The notes under the pieces were generated by a model. That model had not been told where the DNA came from. It saw nothing but the letters and a program-made list of their open reading frames with translations, and did not search any database. A stretch of 64,000 nt of DNA. Origin: Sphingomonas sp. BK235 (GTDB lineage: Bacteria > Pseudomonadota > Alphaproteobacteria > Sphingomonadales > Sphingomonadaceae). Shown here in pieces: positions 26,683-35,445 of this stretch (positions are counted from its first letter, which is position 1; each line of letters begins with the position of its first letter). The translations under genes and the position numbers were made by a program. The stretch spans positions 1 through 64,000 of the forward strand of contig NZ_SLXN01000009.1 of the NCBI RefSeq assembly GCF_004345855.1, written 5' to 3'.

Positions 26683-29097
26683 ATGTCGTCGCGCCTGATC
26701 GTCCTGCTCTGCGCCGCCGCGGTGGTGCCGCTGTGCGCGCCCGCGTACGCCCGGAGCGCCGCCCCCGCCGAACCCGCCGCCCCCGCTGACGCCGCCGCGA
26801 CGAACGAGCGGGAGGACGCGGCCGAGGCGCTCGCCGCCGTCACCGTCACCGCGCGGCGGCGCGCGGAGGAGGCGCAGCGCGTCCCCGCGGCGCTGTCGGT
26901 GGTGGGCGGCGCGCTGCTCGACCAGAGCTATACGGTCAACACCCAGGGGCTGACGACGCTGATCCCGACGCTGAACTACAGCTCGGCCAACCCGCGCAAC
27001 ACCGCCTTCACGATCCGCGGGCTCGGCTCCAGCGTCGTCGCGGTCAGCCAGGCCAATGACGGGCTGGAGCCCGGCGTCGGCTTCTACGTCGATCAGGTTT
27101 ATCACGCCCGCCCCGCCACCGCCGCGTTCGACTTCGCCGACATCGAACAGGTCGAGGAGCTGCGCGGGCCGCAGGGCACGCTGTTCGGCAAGAACACCAC
27201 CGCCGGCGCGCTCAACATCACCACGCGCGCGCCGAGCTTCACGCGCGAGGGGCTCGCCGAGCTGTCGTACGGCGAGTTCAACTTCGCCCAGGCCAAGGGC
27301 TGGGTCTCCGGCCCGATCACCGACAGCATCGCCTATCGGATCTCCGGCGTGGCGACGCGCCGCGACGGCGTGATCGCCAATGTGCGGACCGGGCGCGACA
27401 CCAACACGCTCGGCACGCAGGCGGTGCGCGGGCAGCTGATGTTCAAGCCCGACGACACGATCCAGCTGCGCCTGATCGCCGACGTCACCAACTTCCAGGC
27501 CTATTGCTGCGGGCAGGTCTATCTGCGCACGGGGACGAGCCTGCGCGCCGCGAACCGCCAGTTCGGCGGCCCCGGCGGCCTCGCCGCGCAGTTCGGCTAT
27601 GCCCCCGCGAGCACCAACCCCTATGACCGCAGGACCGACATCGACGGCCCGCTCGGCGTCGATACCAACGAGGGCGGCGTCAGCGCGATCACCGACTGGA
27701 ACCTCGGCTTCGCCACGCTGACCTCGGTCAGCGCGTGGCGCTTCTGGAACTGGGACGCGGAGAACGACCGCGACTATACCGGCCTGCCGGTGCAGCTCTC
27801 ACAGCACATCCCCTCGCGCCAGGACCAATATAGCCAGGAGCTGCGGCTCGCCTCGAACGGCGACCGCCGCTTGTCCTATGTCGTCGGGCTCTACGGCTTT
27901 CGCCAGCGGCTCACCGGGCGCCCGATCAGCATCTACGGCCCCGCCGCGGCGCGCTACCTGATCGGCACCACCACCGGCGCCAACAACACGCCGGTGCCGG
28001 CCGACCTGCTCGACGGCTATGGCCAGGACGGGCGCACCGACTTCCGCAGCCGCAGCTACGCCGCCTTCGGCGAGGTCAATTATCGCATCATCCCCGCGGT
28101 CACCGCCACGCTGGGGCTGCGCTACACGCAGGAGGAGAAGGACGGTTCTTACGCCACCACGGTCTCGGGTGGGCCGGCGACCACCAGCACCGCGCTGATC
28201 AACGCGCGGCTCGGCGTGCTGCGACCGCAGCGCTATCAGGCGCACGACAGCGACGGCAGCCTCTCGGGCCGCGGCAATCTCGCCTGGCAGGTGACCGAGC
28301 AGATTCTGGCCTATGCGAGCTACGCGCGCGGCTTCAAGTCGGGCGGGATCAACATGTCGGGCCTGCCGCTCGACAATGACAACCGGCCGGTGCTCGCCAC
28401 CGCGGTGGTGCGGCCCGAGCGCAACGAGACCTACGAGGTCGGGGTCAAGAACACGCTGTTCGACCGGCGATTGATCCTCAATCTCGACGCCTTCTACACC
28501 AAGGTGCGCGACTTCCAGGCGACGGTGGTGGAGAATTCGCTGACCCAGACGGTGCAGCTGCGCGGCTATCTGTCGAACATCCCCGAGGTGACGGTGAAGG
28601 GGATCGAGGCCGACGTCACCGCGCTGATCCTGCCCGGGCTGAGCGCGCGCGCCGGCGCGGCCTATGCCGAGGGCGCGTACAGCGACTATCCCGCCGGCCC
28701 GTGCCCGCTCGAGGTACAGACCGCGGCGACCACGCGGTGCAGCCTGACCGGCCGCCGGCTCGCCGCGCTGCCGCGCCTCGCGCTCACCGCGGGGCTCGAC
28801 TATGTCCGCGCGATCGGCCGCGGCGCGCTGACGCTCCACGTCGATACCGCGTCGCGCAGCGGCTACAATGGCGATCCCGGCCTGTCGCGCTACACCTATA
28901 TCCGCGGCTATAACCTGACCAACGCCAACCTCGGCTATCGCTTCGCCGACGGGCTCGAGCTGATCGTCTGGGCGCGCAACCTGTTCGACGCCGATTACAT
29001 CCAGAACGTGACGGTGCAGGCGGGCAATTCGGGGCTGATCCTCGGCGCCCCGAGCGACCCGCGCACGATCGGCGGGACGGTGCGCTGGCGGCTGTGA
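26683..29097 (+). CDS. TonB-dependent receptor next to a ModE-like gene
   Basis: 804 residues; ribosome site AAGGGGGAACATCG before ATG. Signal peptide 1-24 (AYARSA). TonB box/plug from about 50 (VTVTARRRAEEAQRVPAALSVV), with the plug blocks FTIRGLGSSV, VEELRGPQGTLFGKNTTAGALN. The barrel ends TVRWRL, lacking the usual terminal Phe. This plug type (with VGFYVDQVY) is common among the many uncharacterised sphingomonad receptors used for siderophores, aromatic compounds and other small ligands. The ModE-like regulator directly upstream suggests a molybdate- or oxyanion-linked ligand, but that is inference. Confidence 0.88.
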   Translation: MSSRLIVLLCAAAVVPLCAPAYARSAAPAEPAAPADAAATNEREDAAEALAAVTVTARRRAEEAQRVPAALSVVGGALLDQSYTVNTQGLTTLIPTLNYSSANPRNTAFTIRGLGSSVVAVSQANDGLEPGVGFYVDQVYHARPATAAFDFADIEQVEELRGPQGTLFGKNTTAGALNITTRAPSFTREGLAELSYGEFNFAQAKGWVSGPITDSIAYRISGVATRRDGVIANVRTGRDTNTLGTQAVRGQLMFKPDDTIQLRLIADVTNFQAYCCGQVYLRTGTSLRAANRQFGGPGGLAAQFGYAPASTNPYDRRTDIDGPLGVDTNEGGVSAITDWNLGFATLTSVSAWRFWNWDAENDRDYTGLPVQLSQHIPSRQDQYSQELRLASNGDRRLSYVVGLYGFRQRLTGRPISIYGPAAARYLIGTTTGANNTPVPADLLDGYGQDGRTDFRSRSYAAFGEVNYRIIPAVTATLGLRYTQEEKDGSYATTVSGGPATTSTALINARLGVLRPQRYQAHDSDGSLSGRGNLAWQVTEQILAYASYARGFKSGGINMSGLPLDNDNRPVLATAVVRPERNETYEVGVKNTLFDRRLILNLDAFYTKVRDFQATVVENSLTQTVQLRGYLSNIPEVTVKGIEADVTALILPGLSARAGAAYAEGAYSDYPAGPCPLEVQTAATTRCSLTGRRLAALPRLALTAGLDYVRAIGRGALTLHVDTASRSGYNGDPGLSRYTYIRGYNLTNANLGYRFADGLELIVWARNLFDADYIQNVTVQAGNSGLILGAPSDPRTIGGTVRWRL

Positions 29098-29137
29098 GCG
29101 TGTGCGGCGCGCGCGCGCGTCGCCGCCGCACGCCAGC

Positions 29138-29154
29138 CTCGCGCAATCTCGCTG
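29138..29154. promoter_or_regulatory. Repeated motif, copy 1 (CGCGCAATCTC)
   Basis: CTCGCGCAATCTCGCTG, 60 bases upstream of the response-regulator start. Near-identical copies lie at 31234-31252 and 33293-33311. A candidate binding site for the OmpR-type regulator encoded at 29215. Confidence 0.4.
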
Positions 29155-29214
29155 CCGCACCAGGGCGCACCCCGCGACGCCGCCGCGCGTTGCGCCATGT
29201 CGGAGGTCGCGCGC

Positions 29215-29889
29215 ATGAAACTGCTGCTGGTGGAGGACGAGGCCGGCTTCGCGGGCGCGCTGCGCGAGGTGCTCGAGCGCGACCGCTTCGTCGTCGATCA
29301 CGTCGAGCGGCTCGATCTCGCGCGCGAGGCGGCGCTGTCGGGCGGCTATGACCTGGTGCTGCTCGACCGGACCCTGCCCGACGGCGACGGCCTGTCGCTG
29401 CTGCCGGCGCTGCGCGCGGCGCGGCCGGGGCTGGCGGTGATCGTGCTCAGCGCGCGCGGCGAGATCGTCGACCGCGTCGCCGGGCTCGACGAGGGCGCGG
29501 ACGATTATCTCGCCAAGCCCTTCGCTGTCGACGAGCTGCTCGCGCGGATCCGCGCGGTGCGCCGCCGCCCCGCCGAGCTGGAGGTGGCGACGATCCAGGT
29601 CGGCGCGCTCGTGTTCGATCCCACCAACGACGAGGCCAGCGTCGCGGGCGAGCGGCTCGGCCTGGCGCGGCGCGAGCTGCGCGTGCTCGCCGCGTTGGCG
29701 AAGCGGCGCGGGCGCACCGTGCTGCGCGAGGCGCTCGAACAGGCGGTCTACGGCTTCGACGACGAGATCCAGTCGAACACGCTCGACTCGCACGTGTCGC
29801 GGCTGCGCCGCAAGCTGGCCGAGGCGGGCGCGGGGGTCGACATCCACGCGATCCGCGGCGTCGGCTATCTGCTCAAAGCGCGCGCGTGA
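29215..29889 (+). CDS. OmpR-family response regulator
   Basis: 224 residues. Receiver domain 1-115 with acidic pair Glu7/Asp8, phospho-acceptor Asp51 (LVLLDRTLPDGDG) and Lys101 (DDYLAKPF). The C-terminal winged helix (about 128-222) carries SNTLDSHVSRLRRKL and IRGVGYLL. ATG at 29215 is chosen because GGAGG sits 8 bases before it; an ATG at 29197 would add six residues. Its TGA overlaps the GTG of the kinase, the normal arrangement for a co-translated two-component pair. Confidence 0.92.
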   Translation: MKLLLVEDEAGFAGALREVLERDRFVVDHVERLDLAREAALSGGYDLVLLDRTLPDGDGLSLLPALRAARPGLAVIVLSARGEIVDRVAGLDEGADDYLAKPFAVDELLARIRAVRRRPAELEVATIQVGALVFDPTNDEASVAGERLGLARRELRVLAALAKRRGRTVLREALEQAVYGFDDEIQSNTLDSHVSRLRRKLAEAGAGVDIHAIRGVGYLLKARA

Positions 29890-31205
29890 CGCGGCGCCAG
29901 CCCTCGCTCAAGCGCCCGCTGATCCTGCGGCCGCTGCTGTTCCAGCTGCTGGTGCTGGTGGTGTGCTGCACCGCGATCATGGCGCTGGCGGTGCGCTCGG
30001 ACGTGGGCGGGCTCTACACCGACGAGTCGATCACCCCGGTGATCGCGCAGGCGGTCGTGCGCCGCGCCGACGGCGGGCTCGCGCTGCGCGACACGCCCGA
30101 GCTGGCCGAGCTGCGCGCCGCCACGCCCGACCTGTGGTTCGCCGCCGAGGACGCGACCGGGCATCGCGTCAGCTATGGCACGGTGCCGCCCTCCTACGCC
30201 TCGCTCACCGGCGCGCTCCAGCACGTCTCCTACGCGCATCTGCGCGACCGCTCGCCGCCCTATCGCCTGTCCGCGGTGATCCGGCGCGAGACCGGGCCGG
30301 CGGGGACGCTGACCATCCTCGCGCACGGCAAGCTGACCGGGCTGACGCTGATCGTCCTGCTCGCCTCCAACGTCGTGATCGCGCCGATCTTCGTGCTGCT
30401 CGCGCTGGTGTCGTTCATCGTCACGCCGTGGATCGTCAACCAGTCGCTCGCGGGCGTGCGCCGCATCGCCGCCGAGGCGGAGCGGATCGATCCCGCGCGC
30501 CGCGGCTGGCGGCTGAGCGAGGACCATGTCCCGTCGGAGATCGCGCCGCTGGTGCGCGCGGTCAACGACGCGCTGCGCCGGCTCGACGAGGGCTATGAGC
30601 GCCAGCGCCGCTTCATCGCCTCGGCCGCGCACGAGCTGCGCACCCCGATCGCGATCCTGCGCGTCAAGGTCGAGGCGGCGGAGGAGCCGGCGACGCGGCG
30701 GCTGCTCGGTGACGTCAACCGGCTGGCCAATCTGGCGGAGCAACTGCTCGACCTGCAGCGGCTCGACGTCGCCGGCACCGACGAGGCGATCGATCTGCCC
30801 GTGCTGCTGCGCCAGGTCGCGGCCGATCTCGCGCCGCTGCTGATCGCGGCGGGGCGGACGATCGAGCTGGTGGTGGAGGCGCCGCGCCCGGTGCGCGGCG
30901 ACGCGGGCGCGCTGGCGCGGATCGTCGTCAACCTGATCCAGAACGCGATCGACCATGGCGGGCGCGGCATCGTGCTGCGCGTGACGGGGGCGGGCTTCGA
31001 GGTGGAGGACGACGGGCCGGGCATCCCCGAGGCCGAGCGCGAGCGCGTGTTCGAGCCGTTCCACCGGCTGCGCCCCCGCGCCACCGGCACCGGGCTGGGG
31101 CTCCACCTCGTCCAGCAGGTGGTGGAGCGCCACGCCGGCCAGGTCGCGATCATCGGCGCGGCGGGCGGCGGGACGATCGTGCGCGTGACCCTGCCCGCGC
31201 GCTGA
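29886..31205 (+). CDS. Sensor histidine kinase
   Basis: 439 residues from a GTG overlapping the response-regulator stop. Two membrane helices (about 16-36 and 152-182) enclose a small periplasmic sensor region of about 115 residues. Then a HAMP-like linker, phospho-acceptor His249 (SAAHELRTPIAIL), N-box NLIQNAIDHGG (Asn353), and G boxes DDGPGI (375-380) and GTGLGLHL (401-408). The layout resembles QseC/TctE-type kinases. The stimulus is unknown; the TonB receptor just upstream and a repeated promoter motif nearby are the only clues. Confidence 0.9.
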   Translation: MTRRQPSLKRPLILRPLLFQLLVLVVCCTAIMALAVRSDVGGLYTDESITPVIAQAVVRRADGGLALRDTPELAELRAATPDLWFAAEDATGHRVSYGTVPPSYASLTGALQHVSYAHLRDRSPPYRLSAVIRRETGPAGTLTILAHGKLTGLTLIVLLASNVVIAPIFVLLALVSFIVTPWIVNQSLAGVRRIAAEAERIDPARRGWRLSEDHVPSEIAPLVRAVNDALRRLDEGYERQRRFIASAAHELRTPIAILRVKVEAAEEPATRRLLGDVNRLANLAEQLLDLQRLDVAGTDEAIDLPVLLRQVAADLAPLLIAAGRTIELVVEAPRPVRGDAGALARIVVNLIQNAIDHGGRGIVLRVTGAGFEVEDDGPGIPEAERERVFEPFHRLRPRATGTGLGLHLVQQVVERHAGQVAIIGAAGGGTIVRVTLPAR

Positions 31206-31233
31206 ACCGCGCCCGCGCGCCGCCGATGCCATG

Positions 31234-31252
31234 TTCGCGCAATCTCCGGCTG
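31234..31252. promoter_or_regulatory. Repeated motif, copy 2 (TTCGCGCAATCTCCGGCTG)
   Basis: Second copy of the CGCGCAAYCTC motif, just after the kinase gene and upstream of the DUF4177/RidA/CPBP genes. It shares 17 of 19 bases with copy 3 (33293-33311). Confidence 0.4.
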
Positions 31253-31389
31253 CTGTGGGAGCGGTCATGCCCGGCCCCGATCGCCCGATCCCGTACCGCC
31301 CGGCGCGGCGCCGTGTCGTGATCGGGCTGCTGGGTGCCACCGCGAGCGCGCCGGCGGCGCGCGCCACCCCCGTGACGCGAGGAGATGAC

Positions 31390-31539
31390 ATGATGCCCTG
31401 GGACTATCTGCTGGTCGAGGAGACCATGGCCGCGGACGACCTCGCGCGCGTCGGCGCGGAAGGGTGGGAGCTGGTCGCGGTGGTGTCGCCCGCGCATTTC
31501 GTGTTCCATTATTTCTTCAAGCGGCCGCGGCGCGGCTGA
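31390..31539 (+). CDS. Small DUF4177-like protein
   Basis: 49 residues, or 48 from a second ATG at 31393. A site GAGGAG stands about 6 bases before the first ATG. The sequence (PWDYLLVEETM, LARVGAEGWELVAVV, then YFFKRP at the end) has the Trp-aromatic start and GAEGWELV core of DUF4177-type small proteins, which are of unknown function. The frame is open back to 31231 but the longer N-terminus looks non-coding. It lies 24 bases before the RidA gene, so probably the same operon. Confidence 0.7.
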   Translation: MMPWDYLLVEETMAADDLARVGAEGWELVAVVSPAHFVFHYFFKRPRRG

Positions 31540-31563
31540 CCCGTCGAGACGAGAGGAACGACC

Positions 31564-31962
31564 ATGACCCAGCGTGACGCCATCTTCCCCGAGGGCCGGC
31601 ATGATCTCTACACCGCCCAGACCTATTCGGCCGCGATCCGGTCGGGCGACCTGCTGTTCGTCTCGGGCCAGGTCGGCAGCCGCCCCGACGGCACGCCCGA
31701 GCCCGAGTTCGCCGCGCAGGTCCGCCTCGCCTTCGCCAACCTGGCCGCGACGCTGCGCGCGGGGGGCTGCGGGCTCGACGATATCGTCGACGTCACCAGC
31801 TTCCACACCGACCCCGAGCGCCAGTTCGCGACCGTGATGGCGGTCAAGGCCGAGCTGTTCGCCGCGCCGCCTTATCCCAACTGGACCGCGGTGGGGGTCA
31901 CCTGGCTCGCGGGCTTCGACTTCGAGATCAAGGTGATCGCGCGGATCCCGGCGCGCGCATGA
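31564..31962 (+). CDS. RidA-family protein
   Basis: 132 residues, ribosome site GAGAGGAACGACC. Chorismate-mutase-like fold of the RidA/YjgF/UK114 family: early YSAAIRSGDLLFVSGQVG, DDIVDVTSFHTDP in the middle, and the C-terminal YPNWTAVGVTWLAG. RidA proper hydrolyses reactive enamines/imines using a conserved Arg in IEIxxxA; here the C-terminus reads FEIKVIARIP, so the key Arg at the usual place is not obvious. It may be a Rid subfamily without imine deaminase activity. ATG of the next gene overlaps its stop. Confidence 0.87.
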   Translation: MTQRDAIFPEGRHDLYTAQTYSAAIRSGDLLFVSGQVGSRPDGTPEPEFAAQVRLAFANLAATLRAGGCGLDDIVDVTSFHTDPERQFATVMAVKAELFAAPPYPNWTAVGVTWLAGFDFEIKVIARIPARA

Positions 31963-32600
31963 CGCTGCTGACCCGCGCCCCCGTGCGCTGCGCCGTGCTG
32001 GTGGCGCTGCTGGTGCTGCTGTTCGCGCCGGTGCCGATCCCGTGGCGCGTGCTGGTACTCGCCGGCGCGGCGCTGGTGTGGACGCGGGTCGAGGCGGGCA
32101 CGCTCGCGCCGCTCGGGCTCGGGCGCCACGGCTGGCGCGCGACGCTCGGCTGGGCGGCGGGGCTGTTCCTCGCCGGGCTAATCTCGGGCGAGCTGGTCCA
32201 GCCCGCGGTGGCGCGGCTGTTCGGCACGCCGATCGATTATAGCGGCTATGGCGCGCTGGCGGGCAATGCCGATGCCGCGCTGCGGCTGCTCGGCTATGCG
32301 CTGACCAGCGCGGCGATCGGCGAGGAAGTGCTGTTCCGCGGCTTCCTGCTCCACCAGCTGGTCGCGCTGCTCGGCCCCGGCACCGCGGCGCGGCGCGGCG
32401 CGATCGTCGCGGCGGGCGCGCTGTTCGGCGCGGCTCATTACATCCAGGGCGCGCCGGGGATGCTCTCCACCGGCCTGTTCGGGATGCTGCTCGGCTGGGC
32501 GTGGTTCCGCAGCGGGCGCAACCTGTGGGCGCTGATCCTCGCGCATGCCGCGATCGACAGCTACGGCATCGCGATGCTGTATCTCGGCCGCTACGCCTGA
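31959..32600 (+). CDS. CPBP-family intramembrane metalloprotease (Abi-like)
   Basis: 213 residues, about six membrane helices. It has the CPBP signature: EEVLFRGFL (122-130) with the Glu-Glu pair and Arg, then LFGAAH with His160 and HAAIDSYG with His196, which together form the predicted metal site in the membrane. Relatives include Rce1 and bacteriocin self-immunity proteins. Start overlaps the RidA stop (ATGA). Target unknown. Its last bases overlap the end of the convergent TetR gene. Confidence 0.87.
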   Translation: MTLLTRAPVRCAVLVALLVLLFAPVPIPWRVLVLAGAALVWTRVEAGTLAPLGLGRHGWRATLGWAAGLFLAGLISGELVQPAVARLFGTPIDYSGYGALAGNADAALRLLGYALTSAAIGEEVLFRGFLLHQLVALLGPGTAARRGAIVAAGALFGAAHYIQGAPGMLSTGLFGMLLGWAWFRSGRNLWALILAHAAIDSYGIAMLYLGRYA

Positions 32601-33223
32601 GCGCGGTCGCGCGGCGCCAGCGCGCCGTCGACCAGCGCCGCGAGCGCGGCGATCGCCCCCGCGCGGTCGACGCGGCCGCGGCGGAGCGCCGCCGCCAGCG
32701 CCTCGCCCGCGCCGACCAGCCCGACGCAGCGCCGCGCCAGCGCCGCCGCCTCGCCCCCGGCGTGCGGCGCGAGCACGTCGACGAACATCGCGACGCATTG
32801 GTCGAGCAACTCCTCGAACACCGCGGCTTTCTCCTCGCTCCCCGCCAGCGCGGCGCCGACCGCCTGGAACTCGCCCCCGGTCTCCGCGGCGCAGTCGATA
32901 TAGGCCTCGGCGAGCAGCGCGACGGTGGCGTCGCGATCGTGGCCGCCCGCGCGCATCGCGTCGCGGAAGGCGAGCACGCGGTCGGTGTCGATCATGCGGT
33001 AGAGCGCGATCAGCAGGCCCGAGCGGGTCGCGAAATGATCGTAGGCGACCGGCTTGGACACGCCCGCGCGCGCCGCCAGATGGCCGAGCGTCAGCCGGTC
33101 CGCGCCCTCGTCGCGGACGATCGCCCGCGCCACCTCGAGGAGCTGGCGCCGCCGCGCGGGCTTGGCGAGCCGGCGCCGCGGCGGGGCGGGGGGCACGGCG
33201 CGGGTCGCCGGAGGTTGTACCAT
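32591..33223 (-). CDS. TetR-family transcriptional regulator
   Basis: 210 residues. The N-terminal HTH (about 25-70) reads LLEVARAIVRDEGADRLTLGHLAARAGVSKPVAYDHFATRSGLL, a clean TetR DNA-binding domain, followed by a variable all-helical ligand domain. ATG at 33223 puts the HTH near the usual position; the frame continues 36 codons upstream. Divergent from a small secreted-protein gene (33364), which may be its target. No obvious palindrome is seen in the 140-base gap. Confidence 0.85.
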   Translation of the reverse strand: MVQPPATRAVPPAPPRRRLAKPARRRQLLEVARAIVRDEGADRLTLGHLAARAGVSKPVAYDHFATRSGLLIALYRMIDTDRVLAFRDAMRAGGHDRDATVALLAEAYIDCAAETGGEFQAVGAALAGSEEKAAVFEELLDQCVAMFVDVLAPHAGGEAAALARRCVGLVGAGEALAAALRRGRVDRAGAIAALAALVDGALAPRDRAQA

Positions 33224-33292
33224 GGTGGCGGAGAATCGATCCGTCGCGGCGGAGGTTCCGGCGCGCGCGGGGCGGGCGATGCGCGCACCATC

Positions 33293-33311
33293 TTCGCGCA
33301 ACCTCGGGCTG
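33293..33311. promoter_or_regulatory. Repeated motif, copy 3 (TTCGCGCAACCTCGGGCTG)
   Basis: Third copy of the CGCGCAAYCTC motif, 52 bases before the small secreted-protein gene at 33364 and within the divergent TetR promoter region. Confidence 0.4.
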
Positions 33312-33363
33312 GTCTTGGCGGGGGCGGGCACCGCGCCGGTGCCGCTCGAAAGGAACCGCCACG

Positions 33364-33690
33364 ATGATCCCGATCGCCCCCACCCCGTCGCGCGCGCTGC
33401 TGCTCGCGCTCGCCGCGCTGGCCGTCACCGCGACCCCGCCCGCGCAGGCGCAGCGCCGCCAGCAGCGCGAGGACGCGCGCACCTGCGCCGGCTTCGGCAA
33501 CCGCTACGGCACGCGCGGCTACGCCGATTGCATGCTGGAGCAGCAGCGCCGCCGCGACGACAAGCAGCGCCGCACGCTGGAGGAGATGGCGCTGACCTCG
33601 CAGATCGCCAAGGACGGCCAGATCATGGCCGAGCGCGCGCGGCGCCAGCGCTGCGACCGCAACCCCGATCGCCGCGAGTGCCGCCGCTGA
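33364..33690 (+). CDS. Small secreted basic protein, unknown function
   Basis: 108 residues. The ribosome site AAAGGAA precedes ATG. Signal peptide 1-29 (LALAALAVTATPPAQAQ). The mature part is highly charged, Arg/Gln/Glu-rich and probably one long helix, with four Cys: CAGFGNRYGTRGYADC and C-terminal CDRNPDRREC. The spacing suggests two disulfides in the periplasm. I do not recognise a family. Confidence 0.7.
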   Translation: MIPIAPTPSRALLLALAALAVTATPPAQAQRRQQREDARTCAGFGNRYGTRGYADCMLEQQRRRDDKQRRTLEEMALTSQIAKDGQIMAERARRQRCDRNPDRRECRR

Positions 33691-33699
33691 GCGCGCGCG

Positions 33700-34692
33700 T
33701 CAGTCGTCGCGCCAGCACGAACGGACGAAGCGGCTGACCTCGTCGCGCAGCTCGTCGTCCTCGGGGGTGTCGCCGCCGAAGCCGCCGTGCGGCATCGCCT
33801 CGAACACGTGGAGCTCGGCGGCGACGCCGGCGCGGCGCAGCGCGCGGTGCATCCGCACCGTGTTCGACAGGAACAGGTCGCGCGTCCCGCTCTGGAGCAA
33901 GGTCGCGGGCAGCCCGTCGAGCGCGGCGAACAAAGGCGACAGGCCGGGATCGGCGAGGTCCGCGCCCGCGGCGTAGAGCAGATGGCTGGGCATCAGCGAC
34001 CCCGGCAGCACCACGTCGACCAGCCGGTTGGTGGCGAAACTGTCGCCCGTCTCGGTCAGGTCGACCTGCGGCGACAGCAGCACCAGCCCGGCGGGCATCG
34101 GCAGCCCCGCGTCGCGCACGCGCAGCAGAGTGGCCACCGCGATATTGCCCCCGGCGGAGCGCCCGCCGACGACGATGTCCGCGGCGCGGTGGTGCGCCAG
34201 CGCGTGGCGATAGGCCGCGACCCCGTCCTCGACCGCGGCCGGATAGGGGTGATCGGGCGGGGTGCGATAGTCCACCGCATAGCAGCGCAGGCGATGCTGC
34301 GCGGCGAGCATGCGCGCCCCCGCGCGGCACGCCTCGCCCCCGCCGAACACCAGCGCGCCGCCGTGGAAATCGAGATAGGCGCGGCGCGCGTCGCCGCCCT
34401 GCGCCGGGGTGGCGCGATGGATCACGGTGTCGCCCAGCGTCACCGTCTCCACCGCCGCCTGCGCCTCGCCCGCGAGCTGCGCCACCGCGGCGGCATAGCC
34501 GGCGCTGGCGGCCTGCTGGAGCCGGCGCCAGCCGTCATGGTCGAGCGGGTCGGGCAGGACGTGCGCGGCGTTGCGCACGCCCCCGTCGGCGTCGACGTGG
34601 CGCGCGAGCGCGGCGCGCGCGGCGTCGCTGATCGAGCGCGGGAAGGGGACGCGCGCGTGCGGGCGCAGCACGCCGGGTTCCGGGTCGGTCAT
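33700..34692 (-). CDS. Alpha/beta hydrolase (HSL/acetyl-esterase type)
   Basis: 330 residues. Hormone-sensitive-lipase-like esterase: oxyanion-hole segment AYLDFHGGALVFGGG (HGG), nucleophile elbow GGRSAGGNIA (GxSxG), an acid in DLFLSNTVRMH and a late catalytic His (MPHGGF). Cytoplasmic, no signal peptide. ATG at 34692 is preceded by GGAAGGACG. Likely cleaves short acyl or carboxyl esters; substrate unknown. Confidence 0.87.
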   Translation of the reverse strand: MTDPEPGVLRPHARVPFPRSISDAARAALARHVDADGGVRNAAHVLPDPLDHDGWRRLQQAASAGYAAAVAQLAGEAQAAVETVTLGDTVIHRATPAQGGDARRAYLDFHGGALVFGGGEACRAGARMLAAQHRLRCYAVDYRTPPDHPYPAAVEDGVAAYRHALAHHRAADIVVGGRSAGGNIAVATLLRVRDAGLPMPAGLVLLSPQVDLTETGDSFATNRLVDVVLPGSLMPSHLLYAAGADLADPGLSPLFAALDGLPATLLQSGTRDLFLSNTVRMHRALRRAGVAAELHVFEAMPHGGFGGDTPEDDELRDEVSRFVRSCWRDD

Positions 34693-34787
34693 CGCCGCTC
34701 GTCCTTCCGTCTCGCGCGCGAACCGGTCCGCGCCGGCGCCCGCGCCTAGCCGCACGGGCGTCGCGACGCAAACCGGTGCGCGCCGGC

Positions 34788-35330
34788 TCAGCCGACGCGG
34801 CGGAAGTGGAAGCGCCGCACGAACGGCGCGCCCTGGGCGTTCACGCTCGCGGCGGACTCGGTCATCGCGTCGCCGCCAGGGTCGAGCGTGTAGACGCGCA
34901 CCGAGGAGGGCGCGCCCTGTCGCGCCAGATTGGCGATCAGCACGTCGGGCGCGGGGGAGAGCAGCGCGGCGCTGTCGGCCTCGCTGGTGTCGCCCTCGCC
35001 GACCCCGGCGGTGCCGTCGGCGCGGTAGGTGACGCCCATGTGGCGGACGCTGCCGTCGCGCGCGGTGATGTCGACCGCGGCGTACCAGCGCCCCGCGTCG
35101 GCGCGCGCGAAGGTGTAGAGCACGCGGCGCGGCGGCGGGCCATAGTCGCGCGGCAGCCGCGTCAGGTCGAGTTCCCAGCGCCCGGTGAAGCGCGACGGCG
35201 TGTCCGCGGCCGCGGGCGCCGCGGCGGGCGGGGCGGATGCCGCAGGGGCGGCCCCTGCCGCGCCCGCGACCGCTGACAGCAGCGCGGCGGGGAGCAGCGC
35301 GCGGACCCGGGGCGACCGTCGATCGAACAT
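34788..35330 (-). CDS. Secreted hypothetical protein
   Basis: 180 residues; ribosome site GGAGAGATGCC. Signal peptide 1-33 (ALLSAVAGAAGAAPA) then an Ala/Pro spacer and a domain of about 130 residues beginning SRFTGRWELDLTRLP, with GRWYAAVDITARDG and MGVTYRADGTAG. The opening resembles small lipocalin-like or secreted beta-barrel proteins that start GxWxLD, but I cannot assign a family. The Gly-rich GTAGVGEGD strand and the end VRRFHFRRVG are notable only as beta structure. Confidence 0.72.
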   Translation of the reverse strand: MFDRRSPRVRALLPAALLSAVAGAAGAAPAASAPPAAAPAAADTPSRFTGRWELDLTRLPRDYGPPPRRVLYTFARADAGRWYAAVDITARDGSVRHMGVTYRADGTAGVGEGDTSEADSAALLSPAPDVLIANLARQGAPSSVRVYTLDPGGDAMTESAASVNAQGAPFVRRFHFRRVG

Positions 35331-35445
35331 GGCATCTCTCCTGATGGCGCGACGCGCGCGCGTGGGCGGGCGCCCGCGCGGGGCGTCCCTCTCCTCCGGG
35401 CGACCTGCCCGAAGCCGGTGGATCGTGGTGGGCGGGCGGCGGGCC

